Assembly: GCA_937872225.1 (NCBI GenBank)
Contig: CALMRZ010000015.1
Span: forward strand, 1 to 64,000
Origin: an uncultured Spirochaetota bacterium
GTDB taxonomy: Bacteria > Spirochaetota > UBA4802 > UBA5550
DNA: 64,000 bases
Reading direction: 5' to 3'
Part shown: positions 8,707 through 17,609 of the stretch, piece after piece
How positions within the stretch are numbered: position 1 is the first letter of the stretch
Layout of the letters: each line of letters opens with the position of its first letter
Translations under genes and position numbers: made by a program
The notes under the pieces: model-generated
Database searches by the model: none
What the model was told of the DNA's origin: nothing
The model's input: the letters and a program-made list of their open reading frames with translations, nothing else

Positions 8707-10371
8707 ATGAAAAAAATTATCCTCGCGGGCATTAACGCGCGCTATACCCATTCTTGCCTTGCCCTCTACTGCCTTAAATCCGCCCTGAGCGGTATAGACG
8801 CTGAGGCGGTCGTCCGCGAGTTTTCCATAAACCAGCCTGTTGAAGATATCGCGTCGCGTCTCGCCGCCGAAGGCGCCGATGTCATGGCCCTTTCAGTGTA
8901 CATCTGGAATTCGGAGCCGGTACGGAAGCTGCTTCATCTCCTCCATGAGCGGTGCGCCGGCTCCCTGCTGGTCCTGGGCGGTCCTGAAGTGAGCTACAAT
9001 CCCGGGTCATGGCTGGAGGCCTTTCCCTTCATAGATTTTATTGTCACCGGCCACGGGGAGGAGGGCTTCAGGACCCTGGCGGAAAAAGGATTCAGGGGCG
9101 GTGAAAAAGTCATCGCCATTCCCAACCCCCCCTTTGCCGAAATGCCGGCTCCCTACAGCGAAGAAGACCTGGTGGGCCTTAAGCATAAATACATCTACTA
9201 TGAATCGAGCAGGGGGTGCCCTTACCGGTGCACCTACTGCCTTTCATCCCGCTCTGACCAGAACATAGACCTCAAGGGCCCTGACACCGTGAAAAGGGAG
9301 CTGGATTTCATCCTACGGGGGGGGCCTTCCCTGGTCAAGTTCGTCGACCGGACCTTCAACGCGTCCCGCGGACATGGCCGCGCCATCTGGCGTCACCTTC
9401 TGAAAAACTACCGGAACGGCCCGACAACCTTTCACTTCGAGATACATCCCCTCTGCCTTGACGAGGAGGATTTCGAAATCCTGTCACTCTGCCCGAAGGG
9501 GCTGTTCCAGTTCGAGATCGGGATCCAGTCCACCAACAGGGAGACCCTGGCGGCGGTAAAGCGCTCGGGCGACTGGGAAAAAGAACGGGCCGTCCTGGAG
9601 CGACTCATCGCCCTCGGGACCATCCGGATACATCTTGACCTGATTGCCGGTCTTCCCCATGAGGACATGGTCTCCTTCAGGCGTTCTTTTAACGATCTCT
9701 ACGGTCTCCGGCCGGACCACCTCCAGGTGGGATTTCTCAAGATATTGCCCGGCACCGAAATGATGGATGCCGCCGGCCGATTCGGGATGTCCTATTCACG
9801 GCGGGCGCCGTACCAGGTCAGCGAAACCCAATGGCTCAACGGGAAAGAGCTGGGACTCCTTGAACGGATCTCGCGTCTCGTTGACCGCCTGCACAACACC
9901 CGGCGTTTCGGCACGACCCTGGCAGCCCTTGCCGGGCGCCACGGATCCTCCTTTGACCTGTATCGCGAGCTGGCCTTATACGCTGATGATTCAAACGCGC
10001 AGACAACCAGAAGCTGGGAATCCTGCGCCCTCTTTCTCATGGCTTACACAGCGTCGCGGTTTCCCGGCGAGAAAAGTTTTTTTCTGGACGCGATGCGGTG
10101 GGACTGGTGTGCTGTCACGAGGACGCCCTATTATCCGGATATCATCAGGCCGGAAAGCTCCGCGGAAACGAAGAAGAAGGGCACGGCTTTTTTCATGAAC
10201 CATGAAGAAGGCGGCGGCATTTTGTACCGGGGCTTCCGTTTCGGTATTTCAGACCTGAAGAGATCACTCTTCTTTGAGGCGGAATCAGACGCATTCAGGA
10301 TGGACCATATGGCTGGGAATACCCGCGCCATTTTTCTGCCCGATAAAAAGGTAATCATGTATACCGGATAG
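8707..10371 (+). CDS. B12-binding radical SAM protein, DUF4080 type
   Basis: A 554-residue protein. Residues 1-130 look like a cobalamin-binding Rossmann domain, with VLGGPEVSYNP typical of these enzymes. The radical SAM core starts at CPYRCTYC (Cys171, Cys175, Cys178), which would bind a 4Fe-4S cluster and cleave S-adenosylmethionine; FQFEIGIQSTN and HLDLIAGLPHED are further core motifs. The C-terminal region (about 400-554) matches my memory of DUF4080 proteins. Most members have no known substrate; methylation or ring rearrangement is typical of the wider class. It follows the peptidase-ankyrin gene by 87 bp and has only a weak ribosome-binding site. Reaction unknown. Confidence 0.87.
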   Translation: MKKIILAGINARYTHSCLALYCLKSALSGIDAEAVVREFSINQPVEDIASRLAAEGADVMALSVYIWNSEPVRKLLHLLHERCAGSLLVLGGPEVSYNPGSWLEAFPFIDFIVTGHGEEGFRTLAEKGFRGGEKVIAIPNPPFAEMPAPYSEEDLVGLKHKYIYYESSRGCPYRCTYCLSSRSDQNIDLKGPDTVKRELDFILRGGPSLVKFVDRTFNASRGHGRAIWRHLLKNYRNGPTTFHFEIHPLCLDEEDFEILSLCPKGLFQFEIGIQSTNRETLAAVKRSGDWEKERAVLERLIALGTIRIHLDLIAGLPHEDMVSFRRSFNDLYGLRPDHLQVGFLKILPGTEMMDAAGRFGMSYSRRAPYQVSETQWLNGKELGLLERISRLVDRLHNTRRFGTTLAALAGRHGSSFDLYRELALYADDSNAQTTRSWESCALFLMAYTASRFPGEKSFFLDAMRWDWCAVTRTPYYPDIIRPESSAETKKKGTAFFMNHEEGGGILYRGFRFGISDLKRSLFFEAESDAFRMDHMAGNTRAIFLPDKKVIMYTG

Positions 10372-10381
10372 TAATTATTTG

Positions 10382-10456
10382 CCCCCTAAATCCCCCGGTG
10401 GGGGACTTTGCCACGATTGACAGCAAAAGGCCCTTTCCGGCGGTTTGGGGGGGTGC
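10382..10456. repeat. MITE-like inverted repeat, copy 1
   Basis: An element of about 75 bp whose left arm (CCCCCTAAATCCCCCGG then GGGGGACTTT) is inversely repeated in its right arm (AAAGGCCC ... CCGGCGG ... GGGGGG). It closely matches a second copy at 14735-14805. It sits between the radical SAM gene and the methyltransferase gene and overlaps any start of the latter upstream of 10456. Confidence 0.7.
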
Positions 10457-10479
10457 CGCAGGACACCATAGCACGGTTG

Positions 10480-11640
10480 ATGCGATTGAAAAAAAAAGAA
10501 CGTCAGCAGATAAACAGCCTTATTGAACAATTCCGCGGCGAAGGAACAGCCCCGGCCTGCCCCCACTTCGGCAGCTGCGGCGGCTGTCTCTTCCAGGACA
10601 TGGCCTATGACGACCAGCTATCGCTGAAAAAACGGATGGTCAACGACACCCTCCGGGGCATTGCCGCCGTTGATTCCGTCCACCCCTCGACCCCGTACCG
10701 CTACCGGAGCCGGATGGACATGGTGACCGCCTTCGGCTGCATTGGCCTGCGCCGGCGCGGCAGCTTCCGCTCCGTTGTGGACGTGACGGGCTGCAGCATC
10801 ATGCAGGAGAAATCCGACAGCCTGTACCGGACTGTCCGCCCTCTTCTGGAAGCGGTGGAGGGATACGATTATCTCCGCCACCAGGGATATCTCCGGTACG
10901 CGGTACTCAGGGAGTCCCGCTTCACCGGCCAGGTGATGCTCAACTTCGTCGTCGCGGAAAAGGAAAACAGGCTATCGGCCGTGATTGACCGGGTGATCGC
11001 CATGGCCGATTCGGTGTCCATTCTCCACTACGGCGGCCTTGCCGACCTGAGCTACGGCGACATCATGGAAACGGTAAAGGGGGGTCACATCGAGGAGGAC
11101 TTCGACGGCATCCGGTACCGCATCACTCCCAATTCATTTTTTCAGTCCAATGCCGAAATCGCGGTGCTGATGTATGAAAAGATCCGCGGCCACGCCCGGG
11201 GCAGCGTCCTGGACCTCTGCGCCGGGGTGGGGAGCATTTCCCTGTTCGTCGCCGGCGCTGCCGACCGGGTGACCGGCGTCGAGCTTAATTCCGAGGCCGT
11301 GGAAACGGCCCGCGTCAACAGGGAGATCAACGGCATCACCAACGTGGAGTTCGTCTGCACTGACGCGGCCGCGTTCCTGATGACTGCCGGGGATTATGAA
11401 ACCATTATCATGGACCCTCCGCGGGCCGGAATGCAGAAGGGCGTGATGGAGACCATCGACCGCATGACTGCGGGCACCATCGTGTACATGTCATGCAACC
11501 CGAAGACATTCCGGGACGATGTTGCGGTTCTTCGCAATTACACGGTGGAATCGGTGGAGGCCTTTGACATGTTCCCGCAGACGCCCCACGTGGAACTGCT
11601 CGCCGTGCTGAAGCCCCGTCGGGGGCAGGTCAGATCTTGA
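10480..11640 (+). CDS. RNA m5-uridine methyltransferase, TrmA/RlmD family
   Basis: A SAM-dependent RNA uracil-5-methyltransferase. From the chosen start it has about 386 residues. The Fe-S cluster ligands CPHFGSCGGC and a later VTGC are present. The SAM-binding motif is DLCAGVGS, the DPPR motif follows, and MSCNPKTF holds the catalytic cysteine. Most family members act on 23S rRNA. The usual N-terminal TRAM domain is missing, which recalls RlmC-like short forms, so the exact target uridine is uncertain. An ATG at 10408 is in frame but would translate the inverted repeat at 10382-10456, hence the later ATG. The 3' end overlaps the convergent M28 peptidase gene by 11 bp. Confidence 0.88.
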   Translation: MRLKKKERQQINSLIEQFRGEGTAPACPHFGSCGGCLFQDMAYDDQLSLKKRMVNDTLRGIAAVDSVHPSTPYRYRSRMDMVTAFGCIGLRRRGSFRSVVDVTGCSIMQEKSDSLYRTVRPLLEAVEGYDYLRHQGYLRYAVLRESRFTGQVMLNFVVAEKENRLSAVIDRVIAMADSVSILHYGGLADLSYGDIMETVKGGHIEEDFDGIRYRITPNSFFQSNAEIAVLMYEKIRGHARGSVLDLCAGVGSISLFVAGAADRVTGVELNSEAVETARVNREINGITNVEFVCTDAAAFLMTAGDYETIIMDPPRAGMQKGVMETIDRMTAGTIVYMSCNPKTFRDDVAVLRNYTVESVEAFDMFPQTPHVELLAVLKPRRGQVRS

Positions 11641-12541
11641 TCTCCATGTCGAGGAGGTCTTTCATCGTCACGTATGAATCGAAAACGGTGTTGGCCAGCA
11701 GCTTGAAATTGATCGTGTCGATGGTATCGTCCGATGAGTGATAGTTTTTATTGCGGTAAAATCCCGTGTCCGAAATCATGATGGCCCGGTAGCCGGACCT
11801 GATGAAGGACATGTGGTCGGAAAGGTCCATGCCGGGGATCGACGCCGGGCCTATGTATTCGAATATCTTCGACCGGGTCCGGGAGTTATATATCTTTTTC
11901 CAGAGATACACGAAGGGGGCGTTTGACGGAAGGGATATGACGCTTATGTAATTCCCGTATGTCGGGAACTCCTTTCTGTTATGGTTCAGGGGATAATCCT
12001 GGTGACAGGTTCTCCACCCGTACCCGAGCATTTCAAAACAGACCATCAATTCAATGTTCTCTTTGCGCTTCCTGCAGTTTCTGGCGTTAACCATGCTTCC
12101 CATCAGCTCCGTGGAAAAGAAGGGTGGCTCCTCGAGGGTAAAAGCGACAAAGCGCACGGTTTTTTTGAATGTGTGTCGGGACAGCAGGCGGAACAGTTCC
12201 AGGAGCCCGGCTATCCCCGAGGCATTGTCATCGGCGCCGGGCGTGTCCTCGATGGTGTCATAGTGGGCGCCGACAAGTATGATCGATTCGGGGGCCTCCG
12301 TTCCCCGTATCTCCGCGATGATGTTGGCCACGGTGTGATTGTCCGCCTCGTAAGTTTCCTCCCGGGGAACTGCGCCGTACCGCATGAAGTAATCGATGAT
12401 ATAGGCGCGCGTCCGCTCAAGGTTTTCGTATCTGCGTATGGTCCGCTCGCCGATATCAACCGACAGATGATGGATTATTTCCCTGGTATTTTTGAGAACG
12501 ACTTTTTTCTCACGGGAATCAGCGGATAATAGTGGTATCAT
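11630..12541 (-). CDS. M28 family zinc aminopeptidase
   Basis: A 303-residue metallopeptidase of family M28. The metal ligands and catalytic residues can be placed: His93 and Asp95 (AHYD), Asp104/Asp105 in ADDNASG, Glu137-Glu138 (TLEE), a DLSDH segment, and His268 in NYHSSDDT. Members remove N-terminal amino acids or act on related amides with two zinc ions. No signal peptide is visible, so it is probably cytoplasmic, whereas many M28 enzymes are secreted. It is convergent with the RNA methyltransferase gene and overlaps it by 11 bp. Substrate unknown; glutaminyl cyclase-like activity cannot be excluded. Confidence 0.85.
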   Translation of the reverse strand: MIPLLSADSREKKVVLKNTREIIHHLSVDIGERTIRRYENLERTRAYIIDYFMRYGAVPREETYEADNHTVANIIAEIRGTEAPESIILVGAHYDTIEDTPGADDNASGIAGLLELFRLLSRHTFKKTVRFVAFTLEEPPFFSTELMGSMVNARNCRKRKENIELMVCFEMLGYGWRTCHQDYPLNHNRKEFPTYGNYISVISLPSNAPFVYLWKKIYNSRTRSKIFEYIGPASIPGMDLSDHMSFIRSGYRAIMISDTGFYRNKNYHSSDDTIDTINFKLLANTVFDSYVTMKDLLDMEIKI

Positions 12542-12715
12542 TCAAAGGGAATCCTTGCATGCGATTAACGACAATAAACCGTCCGGACGATTATTTTTCA
12601 AGGATTTTTCATAGTTATTTCTTGACTTAATTGATCGATGGTCCATACTTCCGAAAAGGCGGCCGCCGTCTGGTTGCGGATTCGACGCCACACTACAGTT
12701 ATCGAGAGGCGCCAC

Positions 12716-13120
12716 ATGGAAGTTTTTGACGGTTTCATATCAGCCATAGCCAGCGAGTTCAAGATTCGGTTCCACAAGGACGCGCAGGGGAGCTACACGA
12801 CCAATATAGAATTCGACAACGGCCGCTCCCAGGAAGTCCTCATAACCCTGGCCAAGGACGAGTCCGGCGACCGGATTATCAATTATTATTCGATCATCGG
12901 CAAGCTCAAGAAGGACCTGTGCGAGCTCTACAAGTACTGCCTGCAACTCAACACGACCCTTGACTACGGCTCCATCGCCCTTCTGAACGATACCATGATT
13001 TTAAGAAACAGCATTCTTCTCAAAGACTGCGACCCCCTCCGGTTCATGAAATCCCTGTCGTTCATAGCGGCCAAGGCGGATGAGCTGGAAGAGATCCTTA
13101 TAAAGGACAATATTTATTGA
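12716..13120 (+). CDS. YbjN-like small protein
   Basis: About 134 residues from ATG 12716, which follows GAGAGGCG; an upstream in-frame ATG at 12638 has no such site. The sequence (MEVFDGFISAIASEFKIRF, then DNGRSQEVLITLAKDES, then LCELYKYCLQLNTTLDYGSIAL) resembles YbjN/type III chaperone-like folds, in which an N-terminal helix is followed by a sheet and two helices. These act as small binding or chaperone proteins, but function is unknown for most. It is followed 88 bp later by a membrane protein gene on the same strand. The family placement is from pattern memory. Confidence 0.7.
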   Translation: MEVFDGFISAIASEFKIRFHKDAQGSYTTNIEFDNGRSQEVLITLAKDESGDRIINYYSIIGKLKKDLCELYKYCLQLNTTLDYGSIALLNDTMILRNSILLKDCDPLRFMKSLSFIAAKADELEEILIKDNIY

Positions 13121-13208
13121 TCTCCTGACATCTGCCTAAAATCCGGGGCCTGGTATGTATGCCGGGCCTTTCTGTTATTTTTTCACCCCATTGTTCCGAA
13201 AATATACC

Positions 13209-14699
13209 ATGACCATATCACCGCAGCCATGCGCCATGATCAAGGAAACGATCAAGATCCACGACAATTACCAGTTTGAGATAAAACAGTCCTACAACCT
13301 TTCCCTGGACAACAAAACGTCCAACTCTTATTTCGTTCAGACCTATTTTTTCATCCCCAACAATCTCAACATCAACCGGGAAACCTATTCCCGGACGGAT
13401 TTTTACAAGGACCTGCGGGCCACCATACGCCTCAAGACGCCGGCGATGCTGCTGAAGAATCTCGCGGCTGACACCGAAAGCATTCCCCGCATGAGAAGGA
13501 GCGTCGAAGACCTTCTGGCTTCGAAGACCCGCCAGAGCGTCTCGAACTATGAATACCATGTTAAAATGTTCTGCCTGGTTTATAAAAAAGCCATCGGCAC
13601 GCAACTGCGCTTTCTCAAAAAAACCGATAAATCGAAGGATTGCGACAGCCTCGTTACGGAATTCATTGCCTGCGTCGACGACGTCAAAGCCCGATTCAGA
13701 CAGCTGAAACCGATCATCATCACCGACCGCCTTTCCCGGAAGCTGCAGACCGTGTACCTCTTCGCCGATGAATATATCAGCCTGAAGACCGAAACCCACG
13801 CCTGCCGCCTCCTCGAGATCCTGAAGGAGAAACAACCGCGCCTGTATAACAAACATTACCGCCGCCTCATGGACATGGTCCACGGGGAGACCGCGTACCG
13901 GATACAGAGCGGATACCCGTCAGTGCCCTCCCCCGGGGGCGACAATGAAAAATTCGTGTTCCGCCAAGGCGCGCTCAAAAAATTCCTGAGCAACATTCTC
14001 TACCTGGAGACCCGCGTCGAGCACGGGGGGAAGTTTCTTGAACAAGCGGTCTACAGCATCGCCGCCGGCGTCGCCATGATCTTCGCCACCATGGTCGCCT
14101 TCATAGGCCAGAGCTGGTACGGGAGCCTTTCCCTTCCCTTCTTCATAGCCCTGGTCATCAGCTACATGTTCAAGGACCGCATGAAGGAACTGCTCCGCCT
14201 CTACCTGAGCGTGACCCTGCGCAAATGGCTCTACGACCGGCAGCGCACCATCTACCACAGCTTTGACCAGAAGATCGGGACCTGCAAGGAAAGCTTCAAC
14301 ATCATCACCGACAGCGGCGTACCGGCAAAGATCATCGAGTACCGATCGCGGGACAGCATCACCGACATAAACAACAGCATGACCGGGGAAACCGTCATAC
14401 TTTACCGGAAATATATCCGTCTGAGCGCGAAAAACTTCAACAAGATACGGCACCGTCATTCGACCAACGACGTCATTGACATCATGCGGTTCAACATCCA
14501 GCACTTTCTGAGGAGCATGGACAACCCGGAGAAAAAGATTTTCATACCCCTCAAATCCGGCTACCGGAAAGCCTTCGGCATGCGGGTCTACCACATCAAC
14601 ATGATCACCCATTTCATCATCGACAGGCAGGAATACCTGCGGCGCTTCAGGATAGTTCTCAACAGAAACGGCATCCGGAGGATTGAAGAAGTGGTGTAA
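13209..14699 (+). CDS. Unknown protein with central membrane hairpin
   Basis: About 496 residues. A hydrophobic hairpin of two likely membrane helices lies near the middle (around residues 280-330: SIAAGVAMIFATMVAFIG and YGSLSLPFFIALVISYMF). Long hydrophilic, basic, helical domains lie on both sides, probably in the cytoplasm. No family is recognised. The C-terminus contains a Tyr/Arg-rich stretch ending IRRIEEVV. ATG 13209 is preferred to 13155 because the upstream codons encode an odd, aromatic-rich tail; another ATG at 13236 is possible. It may form a pair with the YbjN-like gene before it. A MITE-like repeat follows its stop. Confidence 0.7.
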   Translation: MTISPQPCAMIKETIKIHDNYQFEIKQSYNLSLDNKTSNSYFVQTYFFIPNNLNINRETYSRTDFYKDLRATIRLKTPAMLLKNLAADTESIPRMRRSVEDLLASKTRQSVSNYEYHVKMFCLVYKKAIGTQLRFLKKTDKSKDCDSLVTEFIACVDDVKARFRQLKPIIITDRLSRKLQTVYLFADEYISLKTETHACRLLEILKEKQPRLYNKHYRRLMDMVHGETAYRIQSGYPSVPSPGGDNEKFVFRQGALKKFLSNILYLETRVEHGGKFLEQAVYSIAAGVAMIFATMVAFIGQSWYGSLSLPFFIALVISYMFKDRMKELLRLYLSVTLRKWLYDRQRTIYHSFDQKIGTCKESFNIITDSGVPAKIIEYRSRDSITDINNSMTGETVILYRKYIRLSAKNFNKIRHRHSTNDVIDIMRFNIQHFLRSMDNPEKKIFIPLKSGYRKAFGMRVYHINMITHFIIDRQEYLRRFRIVLNRNGIRRIEEVV

Positions 14700-14734
14700 C
14701 GGGAACTGATCTGCAGATGAAAAAGGCTGTCCGA

Positions 14735-14805
14735 TAACCCCCAAATCCCCGGAGGGGGACTTTTATAACCATCACGAAAGCCCCCCACCGGGGGGTTGGG
14801 GGGTG
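14735..14805. repeat. MITE-like inverted repeat, copy 2
   Basis: About 71 bp with arms CCCCCAAATCCCCGGAGG and CCGGGGGGTTGGGGGG that pair as an inverted repeat, plus internal GGACTTTT and CGAAAGCC. It matches the copy at 10382-10456. It lies between two convergent genes (stops at 14699 and 14833) and could serve as a bidirectional transcription stop. Confidence 0.75.
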
Positions 14806-14832
14806 TTCCTGCCAGTCTTAATTGCGTGCTTC

Positions 14833-15711
14833 TTAATCGCGCACCATGTAGCTTTCCTGGTACTTCTCGTTATCCTGGACGTCCTTGAGCAGGTCAAGGG
14901 CTTTCTTCTTGGAAGCGATCGGCCCGATCCTGACCCTGAAATACTGTTTCCCCTTCACCAGCGATTCATCGAGATAGGCGTCATAATTGAGGTCCTTCAG
15001 CGCCCTGACCTCCGACTGGGCCTTCGCCTTTTTGTCAAAGGACCCGACCTGGATGGCGTAATTGCCCGGATGACGGGTTTTCCCCTCTTCTGCCTTATCA
15101 ATGGAAACGGCGACAACCTTTGACTTGCCGCGTTTTCTTTTCTTGGCATCGTTCTTTACCGTGGCTTTCTTAACCGGCTTATCCACCAGGTCACTGTCGG
15201 ATGACCGCGAGATTTTCTTCCCTTCATCCAGATCACGGCTCCTTTTCTTCTTAATGTCCCTGGCCCTGGAGGGGGGCTCACTGAAGTTATCGCCCGTTAG
15301 CATATCCAACGATTCATTTTTCGATGAGGCCGAGAGGTCTTCTTTCTTATCCTTGTCAACGGCGCGGTTTTCATGGTAGCCCTTCTCTTTTTCCAGGGCT
15401 TTTTCGTCCTTTCCGGAGGCGACAAGCTTTTCGTCCATCGGCTTGGTCAGGTCATCCTCATCTGCAGGGTCCGGAATGTTGTTCTTTAACAGATCGAGCT
15501 CTTTCTGGCTGTCAAATATATCGTTCTTTGTCACCAGGGCCTTGTTGCCGTCCCCGCCCTTGATGAAATTCATTCCCAGAAGAAATGAAACTATGATAAT
15601 GCCGATGACCGCGGCCGAAATCAGTATGATCCGCGCGGCATCCAGGTGGAGCATATACACGCTCTTTTCCTTTACCTTCTGGTGAGGGATATTGAATTGA
15701 TCCATGTCCAT
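14833..15711 (-). CDS. SPOR-domain inner-membrane protein
   Basis: A 292-residue bitopic protein. A short cytoplasmic tail is followed by a membrane helix at about 26-48 (IILISAAVIGIIIVSFLLG). Next comes a long charged, Lys/Asp/Ser-rich periplasmic linker (about 55-210), and then a C-terminal SPOR domain (about 215-292: NYAIQVGSFDKKAKAQ, YFRVRIGPIASKKKA). SPOR domains bind denuded glycan strands of peptidoglycan, mostly at division sites, and the layout is that of FtsN-like proteins. A role in cell division or envelope maintenance is inferred. It is convergent with the preceding rightward gene, separated by the inverted repeat. Confidence 0.85.
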   Translation of the reverse strand: MDMDQFNIPHQKVKEKSVYMLHLDAARIILISAAVIGIIIVSFLLGMNFIKGGDGNKALVTKNDIFDSQKELDLLKNNIPDPADEDDLTKPMDEKLVASGKDEKALEKEKGYHENRAVDKDKKEDLSASSKNESLDMLTGDNFSEPPSRARDIKKKRSRDLDEGKKISRSSDSDLVDKPVKKATVKNDAKKRKRGKSKVVAVSIDKAEEGKTRHPGNYAIQVGSFDKKAKAQSEVRALKDLNYDAYLDESLVKGKQYFRVRIGPIASKKKALDLLKDVQDNEKYQESYMVRD

Positions 15712-15826
15712 AATACGACCTGCCTTTCAGAATTGATGAACAGCTGTTTGTACACTACCATGATCGGCCAAAACAGTTCGGCCGTTTACATAAATTTTAT
15801 CGCAATCGTCAGGTGCAACGGACCGT

Positions 15827-17368
15827 TCAGCGGGTGAACCCGAGGGCCATGGTCTCGTAACGCTTCCTCGCACCGGCATCGACCCGTTTCCCCAGGGACG
15901 CCTCCAGAAGATCCCCGAAAAATGCACTGTGAACGATCCGGCCGACTGCCTCGACCAGGGGGGCGCCGTCAATTTTTCGCGAGGCGCCGTGGACGGCACC
16001 GATCATTTCCTTCTTGCCGATCCTTTCCGGGCAGAACCGTCCGAGAAAATCATTCAAGGGCATGGACGCCACCCCGGCAAGGCCGATCCCCCGGTCATTC
16101 AGGGTGACCAGCTGCGTCAGGTCATTGTCCCTGATATAATCGCCCAGGGCCCGGTTATAGTGGAGAAAGGATTTTCTGGTAAATTTTCCCCCTTCCCTGA
16201 TGCCGCCGCTGGATTTCAGTATATAGTTCAGGTTAAGGGTTTCAACGGTGGAACAGCGGTCCTGGAAGAAGGTTCCATACCGCTTCTGATACGCCGTTCC
16301 CCTGGCATAGATCGCAAAGGCGGAAAAGGAAAAATCGAGCCCGGTCAGGGCGATGCGGGAAAATCCGCACTTTACGGCCAGGCTCACCGCGTCGCCGGCA
16401 ACGCTCCCGGTGCCGGAGTCAATGGATCCGACGCGGTCGCCGTAAACTTCCGTCGCAAGCTGTGAAAAGGGGTGCGAATTGAAAGAAAGGTATCCCTGGA
16501 GCCTTTCAACGAGGGACGGGTACGAGGTTATCGAATGCACCGCCAGGGACGAGCCGCAATCGCATCCCTGGAAATGCTCCTGCACATAGGGCTGCGGGTC
16601 AATGGATATGACCATGTCCGGGAGGACCCCCCTTCCCGTCAGGGACGGCAGGGCTGAATCAACGGCTATGATGAAAAACCGGTCCTGGTTCATGGCAATC
16701 CCGTCAATGTTGTCATCCAGGGAAGGCCCTGATCCGGCAATGACGGCCGGATAATCCCGGAAGGCGTTAAACAGGTGCCGCACCGGCCGGGTATTCTTCA
16801 CCATGGCCAGGTTAACGAGGGCGTTCCGGAGATAACGCGCGCCCAAGGCCTGCCGCGTGGCCTTGTTGCCGGCCTTGATGCTGATTACTTTATCAATCGA
16901 TTTCTTTACGGCGTTGTAGTAATCGTTGAATATCCTCACTGACGCTGGATGCTCAAGGACCGAAATCCCCCTGACGGCGTCCATGTCCAGAAGCTCCGTC
17001 ACGGTCATCTCCACCTCGTCCGTTGTCCTGCCCGCAACCAGAATAACGCGGGGGTCATCGAGGAGAAAAGATGTCAGCCGGTTCCGCGCCATGAACCGCT
17101 CGATGCCGTCAAGAATATCCACGAGAACGACCCGGGTATACCTGTTGAGGCTGTCTTTTATCGGAAGGCAATGGTAACCGAGGCCGACTCCCAGTATAAT
17201 GAGAAAATCATACCGGGACGGATCAAGCCTGTCCCGCAGCAGGGCGGAATCGCGCTCGGGATTCACCCTGCTGTGGAGCGGCATCTCCCTGCCGCCGGAC
17301 TTCACCACAATGGTTTCCAGGTCCTGCCCGGCCTGTACTACTTCATATGTAATTTTTTCCGGGATCAT
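15827..17368 (-). CDS. DUF115 / MAF-type protein (MptE-like fold)
   Basis: A 513-residue protein of the DUF115 group, annotated elsewhere as motility accessory factor or 6-hydroxymethylpterin diphosphokinase MptE-like. The signature lies near the middle: PAVIAGSGPSLDDNI, followed by FIIAVDSALPSL and DMVISIDPQPY, and later ALTGLDFSF. MAF proteins are linked to glycosylation of flagellins with nonulosonic acids, and many spirochaetes encode copies. No flagellar or sugar gene adjoins it in this window, so its acceptor is unknown. It has no signal peptide. The intergenic region to its right, up to feoB, is AT-rich and probably carries both divergent promoters. Confidence 0.82.
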   Translation of the reverse strand: MIPEKITYEVVQAGQDLETIVVKSGGREMPLHSRVNPERDSALLRDRLDPSRYDFLIILGVGLGYHCLPIKDSLNRYTRVVLVDILDGIERFMARNRLTSFLLDDPRVILVAGRTTDEVEMTVTELLDMDAVRGISVLEHPASVRIFNDYYNAVKKSIDKVISIKAGNKATRQALGARYLRNALVNLAMVKNTRPVRHLFNAFRDYPAVIAGSGPSLDDNIDGIAMNQDRFFIIAVDSALPSLTGRGVLPDMVISIDPQPYVQEHFQGCDCGSSLAVHSITSYPSLVERLQGYLSFNSHPFSQLATEVYGDRVGSIDSGTGSVAGDAVSLAVKCGFSRIALTGLDFSFSAFAIYARGTAYQKRYGTFFQDRCSTVETLNLNYILKSSGGIREGGKFTRKSFLHYNRALGDYIRDNDLTQLVTLNDRGIGLAGVASMPLNDFLGRFCPERIGKKEMIGAVHGASRKIDGAPLVEAVGRIVHSAFFGDLLEASLGKRVDAGARKRYETMALGFTR

Positions 17369-17518
17369 GTATGGTACTATTATCGACCTTTCATTATTTT
17401 TACCCCTTCGGAATTACCCGTACTGTGATATTGAAATATAATTAGGGATTCTTCGCTGAGCCGATCAATTCATCACCAGGATCACCATGGTGAAAATATT
17501 TAGATGATACTATTATTA

Positions 17519-17551
17519 TTAGTTGACTCTAACATTATTCCTCATTACATT
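17519..17551 (+). promoter_or_regulatory. Candidate feoAB promoter with metal-repressor dyad
   Basis: A -35 box TTGACT (17523-17528) and a -10 box TACATT (17546-17551) are 17 bp apart. TTAG (17519-17522) and CTAA (17529-17532) form a dyad exactly around the -35 box. DtxR/MntR-type repressors bind TTAGG-like half-sites, so iron- or manganese-dependent repression of the iron transporter is plausible. The dyad arms are only 4 bp, so this is a suggestion. Confidence 0.35.
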
Positions 17552-17609
17552 AATAATCAAGGGCCAAAATATCCCGGGAGGCATGCAGGAATAGTTAATC
17601 TGAATTTTT

